Origin: Actinernus sp. WN-2022 | Taxonomy: Eukaryota; Cnidaria; Anthozoa; Actiniaria; Actinernidae | DNA length: 64,000 nt | Direction: 5' to 3' | Assembly: GCA_030867875.1 (NCBI GenBank) | Contig: JAOWCC010000286.1 | Span: 2,480,001-2,544,000 of the forward strand | Shown: one piece after another, positions 1 to 11,135 of the stretch | Position numbering within the stretch: position 1 is the first letter of the stretch | Layout of the letters: the number at the start of each line of letters is the position of its first letter | Notes under the pieces: generated by a model | What the model saw: the letters and a program-made list of their open reading frames with translations, nothing else | What the model was told of the DNA's origin: nothing | Databases searched by the model: none | Position numbers and translations under genes: made by a program

Positions 1-2396
1 TTCATCCACTCAAAGAATGACTTAAGTTGCTCATGCAAGTAAAATACTCCACCACCATTATGAAAGAGAATATTGAACCTATTTCCCAAGAAAGGTGCAA
101 GGGGAATAGATTCAATACCCTGACCTCTGGTAAAATCTGAAAATGACACTGCTCTTCCAGACCTCTCACTCCCCTTAGCCTGAACTGCTTTACAAACTGT
201 CCTGACAAGGCGTAGAGTTCCTGACTCTCCTTTGCTGTATCCTCCCTGACTAAGGCTTCCTACTTTAGTGTCATCATAAAGTAACTTATCCCAAACTTTG
301 AGAGCTGCTTCTGCCTGGTCAGCAAGGCCAACAATAAAGTGAAGTCCACAACATAGATCATTCATTCTTGAAAGTTTCTGCTGTTCCTGTTCATCGAGCA
401 GGTCCCAGCAACTTGTGGTAGTATCACTTGTCTGTATGACTGTAAGAGGTTATAATATTTTTTTTGGACTATACATCTGTCAGACATTCGATTTTAAATT
501 GACTTTAGGACTTTTTTGTCAGCATTCATACATGTATCATCCTCAACTGCACACTTTGCAATATCCTCTAAGACTTCCTTTAATAATTCAAACTGAGTTT
601 CCGAGTCTCCACCAGACACATCTCTAAGACCAGTCACTAGGACTTTCCCATCATCTCAAGTAATATCAAATGTAGTGTAGTGGTAGCCATGTTTAGATGT
701 ACCATCACTTTGAAGTGTTCTGTTTTCTGAGTCCCAGCCATCTAATAGCTCCTCAGCCACTTGAATTTGTGCAAGCCTTCTTGCTTCTAGATACATGTCC
801 CTAGTAAAAGTGGGTTTAGGGAGTCTCCCATACTGCAATCTTCCAAGATTGTCTATCACTGTGCGTACAACTTTCTCAACATTCTCAACGCCAACACCCC
901 AACACAGCAGGTCTTCATAAACTATTCTGACTTCTTCTGTATATTTTCCATTTTGAAATGTCTGAATAGCTGGTAGGTCTAAAAATTCTTCTATTCTTTC
1001 CTGTAACACTACAACATCATTTTCAAGTTCAGAAATTCTTGACTTCAACTCGGCTACCTTTGATAAGAGATGTCCTTTTTCTTCATGTCCTCCAATTTTT
1101 TTGGCCTTATCTTTATAGTACCATTTAAGCTTCTGTGCTTTAGATTTGGCTTCAAGGGCAGAGTCCAGCTTATCATTCAGCTTTATTATTATTTCATTTT
1201 TTTCATCGATAATAGCTTCATATTCTACCTCTTTTGCTTCCAATTCTTTTCTTTTCTCATCTTGAAGATGCTTTATTTCTCCTTTTTGTTGTTCATTTAT
1301 TTCATGGAGTTTTGCATTTGCCTCATCTCTTCGCTTGATTTTTTAATTTACATTTCTAACTAAAATCTCTCCTAGCTTTTCCATAGCTGTCTGAAGTTCC
1401 TTGGACTGTTTGTTATGTTGTTTTTTCATTTCTTGCAGGTCCTTTCGTAACTTATCAATCTCATGGACAATGTTTATTCCTGAAAGACTTTGCTCTTTAA
1501 CAACCTGACTTAGAAGCTCAACCTGGGAGTTTGTCTGCTCTAGGACACTTAAAAGACATTCTATTTCTGATGTACATTCACTTAGTGCTCTACCATAGAG
1601 GACTACTGGGTCACAGTACTCTACATCAGAATCCTTTTCTTTGCATTCACCAAGAGAGTTATCAATTTTGTTTCTTTTTTGTGGCAGTACAAATTCATCA
1701 TTTAGCAACTCTTCAAGTTCCTCCTTTTTTCTGCACCTGCTCATTTCTAGTTTTCTTTCATGAAGCCTTTCGACAGCTATTCTTAAACATTTTTCTTCCA
1801 TGTTTGAAATTGAAAGAAAGCTCACCCAAACCAGTAGGTCACTCCAAGTCTTTCCCATCTTTACTCTTGCTTCATTTAATTCCTCTACTATTTTATTACT
1901 TAGAAAAACCGTGGAAAGTTTTCTCCTGGATCCATACATGAAGCTCTGCTACTTCCCTCAAACATTATACTACTACTGGAATTACATTTCACTTCTAGAA
2001 TCTCACTTAGAACATTCCTTTTGATGCCATATTTTTGACACTCTTGGCCAACAAACTTCAGGTCTTTCTTTTCGGAATATAGTTCAACAGCTATAGTACA
2101 GCTGGAGTCGTTCTTTTTCAAGATATTAGCAGTCTTTTGCTTTAGGTTTTTCATGTGATATGGCAGCGTGAGTTTAGGGTCTAGTGAAACAAGTGCAGTT
2201 CTAACTGTTTTGTCCTGACTACCTTTGCATCTACCAGTAAGCTCAAACACTTTGCTAAGCAAGTGATACACATTTTTAGCTCACAGCTCCACCAGTTAGG
2301 CTTTACACTTTCAGTTAAAAGTTGAACTAAATCGATGTCGTCCCAAGAGTGGCATTTACCTTCACTGGCTGTTGATCCTGACCGGGCGGACGCCAT
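1..2396 (-). pseudogene. Broken intronless coiled-coil gene of a multi-copy TE-type family
   Basis: The start is ATG at 2396 (MASARSGSTASEG) and the gene runs off the left window edge. Domains in order: a short N-terminal region (2396-1900), a long Glu/Lys-rich coiled coil (about 1900-1020), then a conserved C-terminal module. That module has TFQNGKYTEEVR (near 970), QSDGTSKHGYHYTTF (near 690), TGLRDVSGGDSETQ (near 620), NRMSDRCIVQKK (near 480) and an untracked stretch at 412-1 with GNRFNILFHNGGG and a CGLHF motif. The reading frame breaks near 2270, 1930, 1343 and 412, and has in-frame stops at 656-658 (TGA) and 494-496 (TAA), so this copy cannot make the full protein. I recall this protein type as widespread and multi-copy in cnidarians and molluscs and usually uncharacterised. 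No catalytic motif is seen. A mobile origin is inferred from the copy behaviour and lack of introns. Confidence 0.6.
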
Positions 2397-2513
2397 CTCG
2401 TTTCCTGTTCGCGAAGTGCCTATGATTAGGTTTGGATTAGAATAGCTTAATATTTCTTTTAAATGTTAATTTATGGAAATTTCCAGACCTTATGTTCGGT
2501 AGATGTTCTCGCA

Positions 2514-2569
2514 GATAAGCCGCACCCCCGATTTAAATGGTGATTTTGGGTAAAAAGGTGCTGCTTATC
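2514..2569. repeat. Small inverted-repeat relic
   Basis: The ends GATAAGCCGCACC (2514-2526) and GGTGCTGCTTATC (2557-2569) are near-complementary. A related GCGGCTTATACGTG motif recurs near 50230, so this looks like a MITE remnant. Confidence 0.45.
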
Positions 2570-3247
2570 CGTGTAATTATTCTCTTTCCTCAGTGGTATA
2601 GTATCACCCATTGTAATGGTAGAGTAAATACAATGTATCTGCCCAAGTACTTGGCTAACACTAGAACTCCATGAATGTATTCACCTTGTCCTACTCTTGT
2701 TTTAAGTAAATCAGAAGCAACCCTGCCAAAATATTATAAAAGTGGCTGCTTTTACAGTAATAAAGAACCTACATTGTATATCTCAATTCAAAGCTTATAT
2801 AATATTCTTTTAATACATTGCATAAAACAAATTGAAATGAAAAACAAGTTGAGCTAATTCCAAATACGAAATCTATCTAGATAGTACAATTCATCTACTT
2901 CATTTCTCCCTTTTCTCCATATATAATTCTTGTTAGAAAGCTGAGCTTATTTCAAAACTAAACTTAAAAAGGCTAGCGGCTAACCAGAAAACCTTACGGT
3001 TTATTTAGCTACTAGGTATAACTACCTTTCAATCAATTATTGATTACGTATTTTTATTATAAAATATATTCTAAATAATATATATATATATATACTCACA
3101 ATGCTTATAAAAAAATAATGAAATTATGCAAATAAAAAGTTGTTGTTGTTGTTGTTGTTATTTCTCAGCTCCTTTCATCCTTGAACAGTGTTTTCTTGGT
3201 TGATAGAGTGATTTGCATACTGTCTTCATATGTTCATATAGCATTTT

Positions 3248-3410
3248 GTCACCCTCTGCAGTTGGGTCACAAATCTTCAGCATGCCAGGAGTAGCCTTGA
3301 ATGTAAGTTATTGTAAGGATGCCCATAGGCCATGGTACAGTGACTTGAAGGACCAGAATCTCTCAATATTTGAAGGGCCATGCACCATCTGCTTTCAGAT
3401 AAGATCTTCA
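3248..3410. repeat. Dispersed repeat, copy A
   Basis: About 163 bp that matches 12987-13155 in the same orientation with roughly 10% differences. Shared blocks include CACAAATCTTCAGCATGCCA and GAATCTCTCAATATTTGAAG. An open frame crosses both copies, but nothing in it is recognised. Confidence 0.8.
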
Positions 3411-3630
3411 CCTCTGTACTCTTGCATATTCATTTGTGAAGTCACAAATTTGTGAAATAATGGCCAAGAGGGAAGAACAACTTGAAAAATGAGGCTGTAG
3501 TTGTGTACTGGCGAATGTCATCTCTAATAATCACATTGGCTATGTGAATACCAGGAAGCCTTGAAGTTGTAAAATGGGGCACATTCACTGGACCATCATC
3601 AGGATTATTATATCCATGGTTGTTACAAAT

Positions 3631-3696
3631 TCTTGGTTTTCACCCACGTGACCCAGACCCTGACAACCGTTGCTATCCGCCATGTTGGTGTCCCTC
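3631..3696 (+). repeat. Left terminal inverted repeat of the ISL2EU-like element
   Basis: The outer block is at 3631-3643 and the inner block at 3677-3696. The inner block is an exact inverted match to 8233-8252. The transposase start codon lies 50 bp inside, so the terminus probably also holds its promoter. Confidence 0.75.
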
Positions 3697-3745
3697 CGAA
3701 GCGTAAACAAAGCGATGGTGTGAGAGACTCGAGGGAACGCTAGCC

Positions 3746-5098
3746 ATGGTTTTGTGCATAATAGTTGGTTGTTTGATGAAAAGTGGAAAGCACAAAGATA
3801 TAAAATTATTTCGAGTACCAGCAGTGATTAGTAATCAAGGAGTAGGAACTGAGGAACTGTCAAGGGAGAGGAGAAATCGATGGATTTCGGCCATAAGTCG
3901 AGAAGACGTTAGAACAGAAGATATTCTTCAAAATGAGCATGTTTGTAGCCGCCATTTCGTGTCAGGAAGACCTGCAGCAAACTGGTAGAAGTATAGTACT
4001 GACTGGGTGCCTACGCTTAATCTCGGAAAGTCTAGCTATCGTGAAAAGGACCACAAAGCCGCGACTGAAAGAGCCGAAAGATTGAAGGCGAGGCGTAAAA
4101 TTGTGATCCAACAACAAGAACGTGAGGCAGCAAAGAAACAAAAATTAATGAATGAAACTGGAAAACCAGTAGCAGATATCGAGTTTGAAGAGCCTGAACC
4201 TGGCACATCAATCGAAGAACCCGCGATTAACGAACAGGATGAAAGTATGGGAGACACTGAAGGGGTGCTTGATGCTGGAACCCAAACCGAAATAATTGCT
4301 GATCAAGATGCTGAAACCCAAACAGAAAGAATTGATAAGGCCCCTGATCAAGATGCTGAAACCCAAACAGATGAGTTTGAATATCAGTTCTATTCAAAGA
4401 GCTATCAAGCCCCCGATAGAGAATATTTTAATTCCGACGAGAAAGTGAGATTTTATATGGGATTGCCCTCTTGAGATACTCGAAACAACATTTGAACATG
4501 TTTCACCTCATGTTACCAGACGCACATTGTCCCTTGACAAGTTCCAGGAATTTGTACTGGTTTTTATGAAACTGAGACTGAACATATCATTTCAGGACCT
4601 CGCCTTCCGTTTCAAGGTATCACTATCAACAGTATCAAGAGTTTTTGCATCCTGGATGGTAGTTATGGACACACGATTGTCACCACTTATTTTCTGGCCA
4701 GAAAGGGAGCAACTGGAAAACAATGCCAATGTGTTTCCAGTATACGTTTGGAAAAAAGTGACTGTGGTAATAGATTGTTTTGAGATATTTATTGAAAGGC
4801 CATCAAATCTTTTGGCCCGTGCTCAAACATTCTCATCCTACAAGCATCATAACACTATTAAAGTTCTGATTGGAATCACTCCGCAAGGAACAATATCATT
4901 TGTTTCACAAGCATGGGGAGGACGCACTTCTGACAAGTTTCTTACTGAAAACTGTGGATTTCTCAGGAACTTATTACCAGGGGACATGGTAATGGCAGAC
5001 AGGGGCTTTACCATATATGCGAGAGTGTTGCTATGAAACATGCGAAGCTGGTTTTTCCAGCATTCACAAAGGGTAAAAGTCAATTGGACCCTGTGGAT
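3746..5098 (+). pseudogene. THAP-domain DDE transposase (HTH_Tnp_4/DDE_Tnp_4 type), disrupted
   Basis: The start is ATG at 3746 in a good context (gccATGG). An N-terminal THAP zinc finger is clear: Cys-x4-Cys at residues 4 and 9, a central Trp and the pair CSRHF. An in-frame TAG follows AANW (3986-3988), after which the frame continues with DWVPTLNLG. An acidic linker carries repeated ETQTE/TQTDE units (4280-4380). A frameshift near 4470 leads into a helix-turn-helix block ([19 protein letters not shown]) and the DDE core: IDCFEIF holds the first Asp and [10 protein letters not shown] the second. Another frameshift lies near 5020, then KLVFPAFTKGKSQLDPVDV. The last part with the catalytic Glu is missing and a MITE sits there instead (5134-5265). 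Its role would be to bind the TIRs (THAP) and cut DNA. A polyadenylation-like AATAAA lies at about 5379. Confidence 0.8.
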
Positions 5099-5133
5099 GT
5101 TCTATTTTTTTCCTTATTTTTTTTTGTAATTTA

Positions 5134-5265
5134 AGGGCTGTGTGCAATAAGGGCGTAATTGATTCCTGATCAGACTCTAAATTCTCCTTCAAATTCTTAG
5201 TTTTCTAAGGGAGAATTTAAAATGTGATCAGGAGTTACTTATGCCCTTATTGCACACAGCCCTTC
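5134..5265. mobile_element. Palindromic MITE, copy 1
   Basis: Two 55-bp arms (5134-5188 and 5211-5265) surround a 22-bp centre. The outer 22 positions of the arms pair perfectly and 7 of 55 positions mismatch overall. It is inserted at the broken 3' end of the transposase gene. Copy 2 at 19430-19561 has the same arm length and inner AAATTCTCC block but different outer arms. Confidence 0.85.
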
Positions 5266-5411
5266 AATTATAATAATAATAAGCCTCATTGAGATTTGAG
5301 AATTTAAAAGTTTGTAACCAGAAATATATGGTAATTATATTTAATCTCATGTATTGTATGTTTATGAGTTGGATGTAAATAAAGCTTATTAGTATTTAAA
5401 AAAGCAAGTTT

Positions 5412-8155
5412 TCAAAAGGATGGAAACAGCCTGGTATTTTCAGTTTTCAGGCACTGAGCTAAATGCGGACGCATTCTGGGGATATCGAAGGTTACATGTT
5501 TTGGGTCAGATCCAAATGCAAGGCACGTGGCATTAGCAATTGCAAATACACCACAGTCACTTCCATTGGTTTGCAGTTGAACTGGAACAAAGTTAAGGTC
5601 AACAAAGCTATCAGTTAGCAAATCATTTGTCTGCTCCTCCTTCTTGACTAATAACATCATGAAATAAACTGTCATAAAGGTTCACTAGACCAGCAAGACA
5701 TCCAACTGAACTGATGCACACCCAGTGATCATTGCCTGTATGCAATATTTGTACGAATTCCCCCGAAACTACATCAAAATTCCTTATAGTACCAAGTGTG
5801 GGGCGTTGCAATCCTTCAATGAGAGGGTTCACTTTCTGTATAAGCACATGAGCTTTTTGTATTATGTCACAATTGAGCCATCCATTTGGGCTAAGGATAA
5901 GTCCATAATCAGAGTCTGAAAGATTTGCCAGGCCAGCTTTCTTGTCGACTTCAGCCGCAACAGTCACTTTTGTGAGTTCAACGTCATCTTCACTGTCACT
6001 ACTAGATTCACTGCTACTGCCAGGTGTTATCGAGGCAGATAGAATTACAAGTGGTAGTTGTAGTTGAGGCTGTTTTAATAGCTGATGGAGCGGTGAAGTT
6101 CTTACAGTCTCCACATTTCCACGTTGTCTTGCTGTTGTTTGGCATCCACTTATATCCAAGACAAGACAAATGGAAGAATTTGCCACTTTTGCAGTCCACA
6201 TTGTGACATTTCACTAGCCTATCAGATAAGCTTGCTGCTGTTTTGCAGATACAAATGTTGTCACAATGTAAAGCATCCTGGTTTGTTAGTGAAGACTGCT
6301 TACCGGTAGCTTTAGGCTTTCTCTTTTTCTTGAACTCTTGTAATCTGCTGCAATAAGGGCAATACCAGGTTTTTGGCAGTACTGTATCAGGGCCCAGAGC
6401 TAAACAGGACATGTGAAATTCAACATAAGGGCACTCATGATTGCTGCAAGAAATTGCACTCTCATCATGTGCCATTCTGCAGAAGCAAATGCCATTCCCC
6501 AGAGGCTTGCTCACTGGCAAAACACACTTCCTTGTATACCAGCGTCCTAGAATCTCTGGTAGAATGCATATTCTCCAGAATGCCACAAGCTTTGGTAAAA
6601 CAACTTCCCAGTGTTTATGGTCAGGATATATACGCTCCTGCACAATTACAGCTGTCATTGTACTGTCAAAAGCACACACCACAAAGTAACAATGCCTTCT
6701 CTTGGTAGTAAACAGCTGCTGTTGTACTTGAGAATAATAGTTATGGCTTCGTTTAAGCTTAAATACCCCATTGTCAACTTTTTCAAGGCAAGCTGTTTTT
6801 TTCTGTACATAGCTCTCAAAGTCACAGTTTCCAATATTATAAGGGCACTTAACCTCACCACAACCCAAGCCACAGCAGTCACAGGAAGTTAGGAAGTCGG
6901 GTGTTGCATGAATAAATGGTTGCTCTTTGTTAATAATAATTCCACACCTGGTAAGCTCAAAGTTAAAATGTTTTTCTTTCATAGCATTTTCTTAAGCAAC
7001 AATGGCATCTTTTTCATGTTTACATCCATGTTTTACAGCTTTTGTATTCACTTTATATAGGTGTGGATAACAAATCGACCTGATAAGTGTTTGTGAGGGC
7101 TGCGCTAAATTACTGTGAAAGACAGCACCACTCACCGAGGCTCCAATTCGTCCAGCCCTATGTCTGAAAAAGCCAGCGCTCTTTGCTTGTTCTATGGTAT
7201 CTTTTTCAATGTCTTTCCTCTCTTCATCTGAAATCTCAATTTTTATACCAACACACTTTTTTATTAACTCTTGGTACTGCAGATCAAGGTTTGTAGAATT
7301 GTACAGGTCAGTTACTGTAGGAATTGAGCGGCTATTTGAGATGAACTGTCCAGCAAAGGGGTCTATCAAACTCAGACCCACTGGTTTTATACTGCAGCTA
7401 TTTAGTTTATGGTAAAGTGCTGTCATTTCAGCTGAGGTTGGGGCTGGTACTGCAGCTGATTTTGAAAGCAAGTCTTGCCTTTGATTTACATAAGCATTTT
7501 CTCCAATTGAGTCAATTTTCATGTCTAATTCTTCCTTCATTTTCTTTGCTGACTTGAAGTTTATGTCCACAACCCTGGCATAAGGCACCTCATTAACATA
7601 AGTTGGTAGAAGCCATGTGCATTTCACTTGAGTGCATGCCAGTTTGCCGTTGATTCGTGTCCATGCTTCAATGTAAAACAGGACACTAGCAACATGGGAG
7701 CACGTTTCAGCGAGTCCCGCTTTACATCCAAGGCAATGGGCAGAAATGATCGTCCCATCGCTCTCAGTCACAATCCAAATCGAAATCAATGGATCATTCA
7801 TGCGCTGCGAATGCCTTACTTTGGCAACTACCACATTCTTTCTGGAAACGATGAGGCCACTAACTGAAGTAACGAATCCAGAAACCATGTGGTTGAACGC
7901 CTCCAAACTTTTGTACGCCTTGAATTGTTGCTTGGTGTAATAACTAGTCTCGAGGACCAAATAGCTCAGCAAATCAGTGGTCTCAATAGGAGGCAAACAC
8001 TCAGGGTTGAACTGCTCACTTGGGACAGTTGCCGGGTCGAGTCCTATGACAGAGATCTTCTCCAGATATCGCCGCTTTACGTACTCAGACAGCAACGGAA
8101 TGCAATTGAGAAGATCATCCACGTCTTCCTTGCTTTTTTTAGCCGGTAAATCCAT
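5412..8155 (-). pseudogene. Transposon accessory protein: SWIM, YqaJ-like nuclease, two PHD-like fingers, C48 protease
   Basis: I place the start at ATG 8155 (MDLPAKKSK); the frame is open to 8227 but only from a GTG. A SWIM-like finger, AHCLGCKAGLAETCSHVAS, lies near 7735-7675. The YqaJ-like nuclease begins with RHRAGRIGASVSG (about 7165), continues with ATPDF and the Glu-x-Lys motif GEVKCPY (about 6850), and ends with [10 protein letters not shown] (about 6740). Two Cys/His-rich PHD-like fingers follow (about 6490-6330 and 6270-6110), then a Ser/Glu/Asp linker and a Ulp1/C48 cysteine protease with GNDHW, LYDSL and the QTNGSDCGVFAIA catalytic segment (about 5580). Breaks: TAA at 6992-6994 in frame, and frameshifts near 6030 and 5650. 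A known-family role would be DNA end processing or help to the transposase, with deSUMOylation possible for the protease; both are inferences. Confidence 0.75.
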
Positions 8156-8232
8156 CGTAATTTCGAGAAATTTGACTAAAAACTGCGAGTACTCTATGTT
8201 TTGGCCTACTATTTCAATAAATTTCACACGCT

Positions 8233-8296
8233 GAGGGACACCAACATGGCGGACACCCTAATTTGGAGCGTCCATGACGTCACGTGAAAGCCAAGA
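8233..8296 (-). repeat. Right terminal inverted repeat of the ISL2EU-like element
   Basis: Inverted partner of 3631-3696. The outer block is 8284-8296 and the inner block 8233-8252. The spacer between the blocks differs from that on the left, so only the two blocks seem constrained. Confidence 0.75.
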
Positions 8297-9099
8297 ATAC
8301 ATAAAAAAACTTCATTTAATGTTAAGTAATCCTGCCTGTGAAAAAAGCACATGGGGAAAAACACTTCCAGTCACAAAGGTAGCAGGTGACCCTTATTTGT
8401 CTATAAAATGTTAAATGCTGCAGTTCACAAGTTATCATGCCCAAATTTCATAGCAACAACTAGTTTATTTTCTAGCAGACTCATATTACCTTGATCACAA
8501 TAAGTTGAATTGTTGCCTGGCAACAGCATTTTTGTGACAAACTCTTGGTACCTATTAGCATCAATAACTTGGAATGCGAACTGAATTTCCACTTCTAACT
8601 TTGTAAAGATACTGTACAGGGTGGTATCTATCAGTTTTAAGAATGTGAATTTGTTTTGTTTATTTTAAGGTAGCACCTACGGTTTCCATGGTAACTAAAG
8701 CTTGAAGCGTAAAATCCCAAAAAATCATAATTCATTGCATATATCTTCATGAAATAAACAACTGCTGAAAATTTGATTCAAAAATAATAAATACTCATTG
8801 AATTATCACTGTTCAAGTTCTGGTAATTTAGATGGATATTAGCAATTTATATCTTGATGTTTGTACTTTCAAGCAAACCGTCTCTCCAGATTTTGAAAAT
8901 GACTAGTGTTTGCCATTTCCGATAGCTTGGAGATGATTTTAAGAAGTTAAAATGGTTCTAAAGTGACCGTTGAGTACTGTTCAAATGTTGAGAAACTCAA
9001 TTTGTCTTTGTTTTCTTTGGTAGAGCAACAGCTTCAAAGACTGGCACAACAAATGTCAACAGAACATTATGTGAGACTGATACAGTACTGATTTACTCC
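8297..9099. other. Non-coding stretch between two transposons
   Basis: AT-rich sequence without a supportable gene or clear repeat structure. The right part (9050-9100) may include the worn 3' tail of the neighbouring Mutator-like gene. Confidence 0.5.
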
Positions 9100-10690
9100 T
9101 GGGCCTTTTCAGCTTCTTAGTTTTAGCTTTGAGCTCAGGTTCAGAGTTCAGGGCAAAATGCTGTCTGCCTTGTATTTCTTTTTAGCCCTTAGTGCTTGTC
9201 TCCGCTCTTTGTACTTTTGGGTAACCTTGTATGCAGCATTGCTTGGAGTTCCCCTTGCAGAGAGCTCTCATTGCATTGCTTCCAGGGTTAACATCACAAG
9301 ACTTCACGAGCACTGCTTTGCTGTCTGCACCTGTTAAAAAAAAACTGTTTCACAGATAGCAATTTCAACAAAAGCAGTTTTTGGGACATTTCTGCCACAG
9401 CTCGCTATTAACAGCTTCATTCTGATTCTGTGTCAGACTCTTTATACATCATCCCAGTAAATCTTTATCGGTGAGCCTTGTGAGTGTTTTTTTTTAAGTT
9501 CCTTTCTGAATATTTATGGGAGACGCTTGCTGTCGTCATATGTGTTAGCATTATTTACTTTGTCTTGCCAAAATTTGCACCAAAGTTCCTTGTGTTTTGG
9601 GCAAAAATTATGTTGTTCCTCTAGAGGAATGTCACTAGCTTAAATCATGTGGTAGTAAATTGCGAATATGCTATTTACCATCATTCAGATCCCCTGGGTT
9701 GTTCCTTATTGCTTTCCCATAACAAATTTGCATAGTATCCACTACTTTATCTGTTAGTCTACCCTTGCCTCCTACGGTTTTACCATCAGCCAGTTTCCGT
9801 CCTCTGTAATCATTCTTGAATTTTCGCAGTGCTGAACCCATTCGCTTTTGGATGTGCGCTACACATTCTTTTCTACTTGATAGTGACTTTTCATTGCTTC
9901 CATTACAGTGCCAAAGCAACTGGTATCTCCATCTTAAACACAAAGTGTATAGCGTAACCTCATACTCTCCACACTGCGTATGAAAACCTCCACAGCCCCA
10001 GCTACCTCCATAGCCTCAGATGATCCCTTGTGGTTCACTTGACATTCTGGTTCATGAGAGCTTCTCCAGGACAAGTACTCCTCGCTCTGTCTGTCACAAC
10101 TCTTATGTGCAGTGCACTCCTGGCACACAAGTGACTTCACAACATAATCAATAATTTCCCCTGTCTCTACTGAAATCTCAAAAACAACTCCTATCTTTGA
10201 AGAATGTCCTCTTCTGCCAGGTGCCATCTGGTATCACGGCAACATCGGCAATAACAGTTCGATCAGCACTGGTGTGAACTTTATTTGGGTTCTTAGCTGC
10301 CATAACTGCTTTCGATCTGTCTGCAGCTTCAGACTGATGTTTCTGCATGATCAATTGAGAGCTTCTCAATTTGGATCAAATGCTGATTATATGCTTTCTT
10401 TGTAACAGGTGGTTGAAGATGCATTCCTGAACAGAACTTTGTAAGGCCTGCCAGGCCCCATGGTGTGAATCTAAAACAGACCTACGGTTTTCATCATGTG
10501 AACCACCACCTTGCCCCCCAAGTCTTCTGCTTGTGTTTAGAGGGGTCTTTTAGCCACATTTATCACATATCAGCATGAGATACTAAGACAATCCTTCTCT
10601 GAGGCTGTTATCTTGAAACAGTTGCAGTTTGCGGTCATCTTTTCGGCAGGAAGTGCATATGGCAGCAGCACTGATGCTTTCTGATAGCAG
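9100..10690 (-). pseudogene. Mutator-like transposase relic
   Basis: The segments line up in the order of the animal Mutator-like transposase family. The N-terminal motif LQLFQDNSLREGL then LICDKCG is near 10610-10540; ENRRSVL is near 10490; IPDGTWQKR, with the first catalytic Asp, is near 10230; KIGVVFEISVETGEIIDYVV is near 10190-10130; and a Cys/His segment with NHKGSSEAMEVAGA is near 10030. ECVAHIQKRMGSALRKFKND (near 9870), GGKGRLTDKVVDTMQICYG (near 9750), HKELWCKFWQDK (near 9580) and LTQNQNEAVNSELWQKCPK (near 9410) follow. Frame changes near 10240 and 9940 and further stops below 9671 show decay. No terminal repeats were identified. Confidence 0.7.
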
Positions 10691-10712
10691 TTTAAAACCA
10701 CGTGCCTGACAA

Positions 10713-10832
10713 ACTGGTCCATAAATTTAATAGCAGACGTTTCGGCTTTCGGCCTTTTTCGATGCTTGATACATTTAAAAAATAAACTAAAACTAAAATC
10801 TAAGTTTGTTCCAAGTATTTAAAATATTGTAA
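10713..10832 (-). repeat. Direct repeat A, Penelope pLTR-like
   Basis: Shares ACTGGTCCATAAATTTAATA and TTTTTCGATGCTT with copy B at 11035-11135. Read on the minus strand it has a GGCC...GCC stem followed by GAAAC, as seen next to ribozymes in Penelope-like pseudo-LTRs. The CUGAUGA core is not intact (CATCGAA instead). Confidence 0.5.
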
Positions 10833-11034
10833 GGTGTAGACATAGACCTGGACATCATCGGATTATGAACGATTCACAGGCAACCAAGTTGAAGATATGG
10901 ATATGAATGAATAAGGCAAACTTGGCTTTGCAATGATGGTGTCACTAGCTAGGAGGATCCAACTGGATACAAGACGCTTGTACACTTGAAGAGTAGATAA
11001 ATAGTATAATATGAAGTGACTTGACGAACTCCTC

Positions 11035-11135
11035 ACTGGTCCATAAATTTAATAGCAGGCATTTCGGCCTTAGGCCTTTTTCGATGCTTAATACAGTTTT
11101 TAAAATACTTGTTCCAAGTATTTAAAATATTGTAA
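11035..11135 (-). repeat. Direct repeat B, Penelope pLTR-like
   Basis: Second copy, about 320 bp from copy A and in the same orientation, with a shorter internal part. The 200 bp between the copies has no recognisable coding sequence, so a reverse transcriptase (RT) body is missing or was never there. Confidence 0.5.

Larger units (their letters stand above)
2397..3628. other. Non-coding stretch upstream of the first pseudogene
   Basis: No coding region is supported here. It holds a small inverted-repeat relic (2514-2569, arms GATAAGCCGCACC and GGTGCTGCTTATC), a (TA)n run at 3077-3094, a (TTG)n run at 3139-3159 and a dispersed repeat copy (3248-3410). Confidence 0.6.
3631..8296. mobile_element. 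ISL2EU-like DNA transposon with two convergent genes
   Basis: The element is bounded by imperfect terminal inverted repeats. The left end starts TCTTGGTTTTCAC (3631) and the right end, read inward, starts TCTTGGCTTTCAC (8296). A second, perfect 20-bp inverted block lies just inside (3677-3696 against 8233-8252). Each end is flanked by the dinucleotide AT, consistent with a 2-bp target duplication, though AT is too short to prove one. Inside are a THAP/DDE transposase on the plus strand and a SWIM-YqaJ-PHD-C48 protein on the minus strand, with facing 3' ends. As I recall, ISL2EU elements (within the PIF/Harbinger-like, IS5-related transposons) are known to carry a YqaJ-type second protein, so that superfamily is the best fit. 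Both genes are damaged, so this copy is not autonomous. Confidence 0.75.

Noticed and set aside
1070..1363. Phe-rich plus-strand frame
   Set aside because: Antisense of the Lys/Glu-rich coiled coil on the minus strand.
5623..8234. Many plus-strand frames across the accessory gene
   Set aside because: They are antisense shadows of the SWIM-YqaJ-PHD-C48 frame, which has clear motifs.
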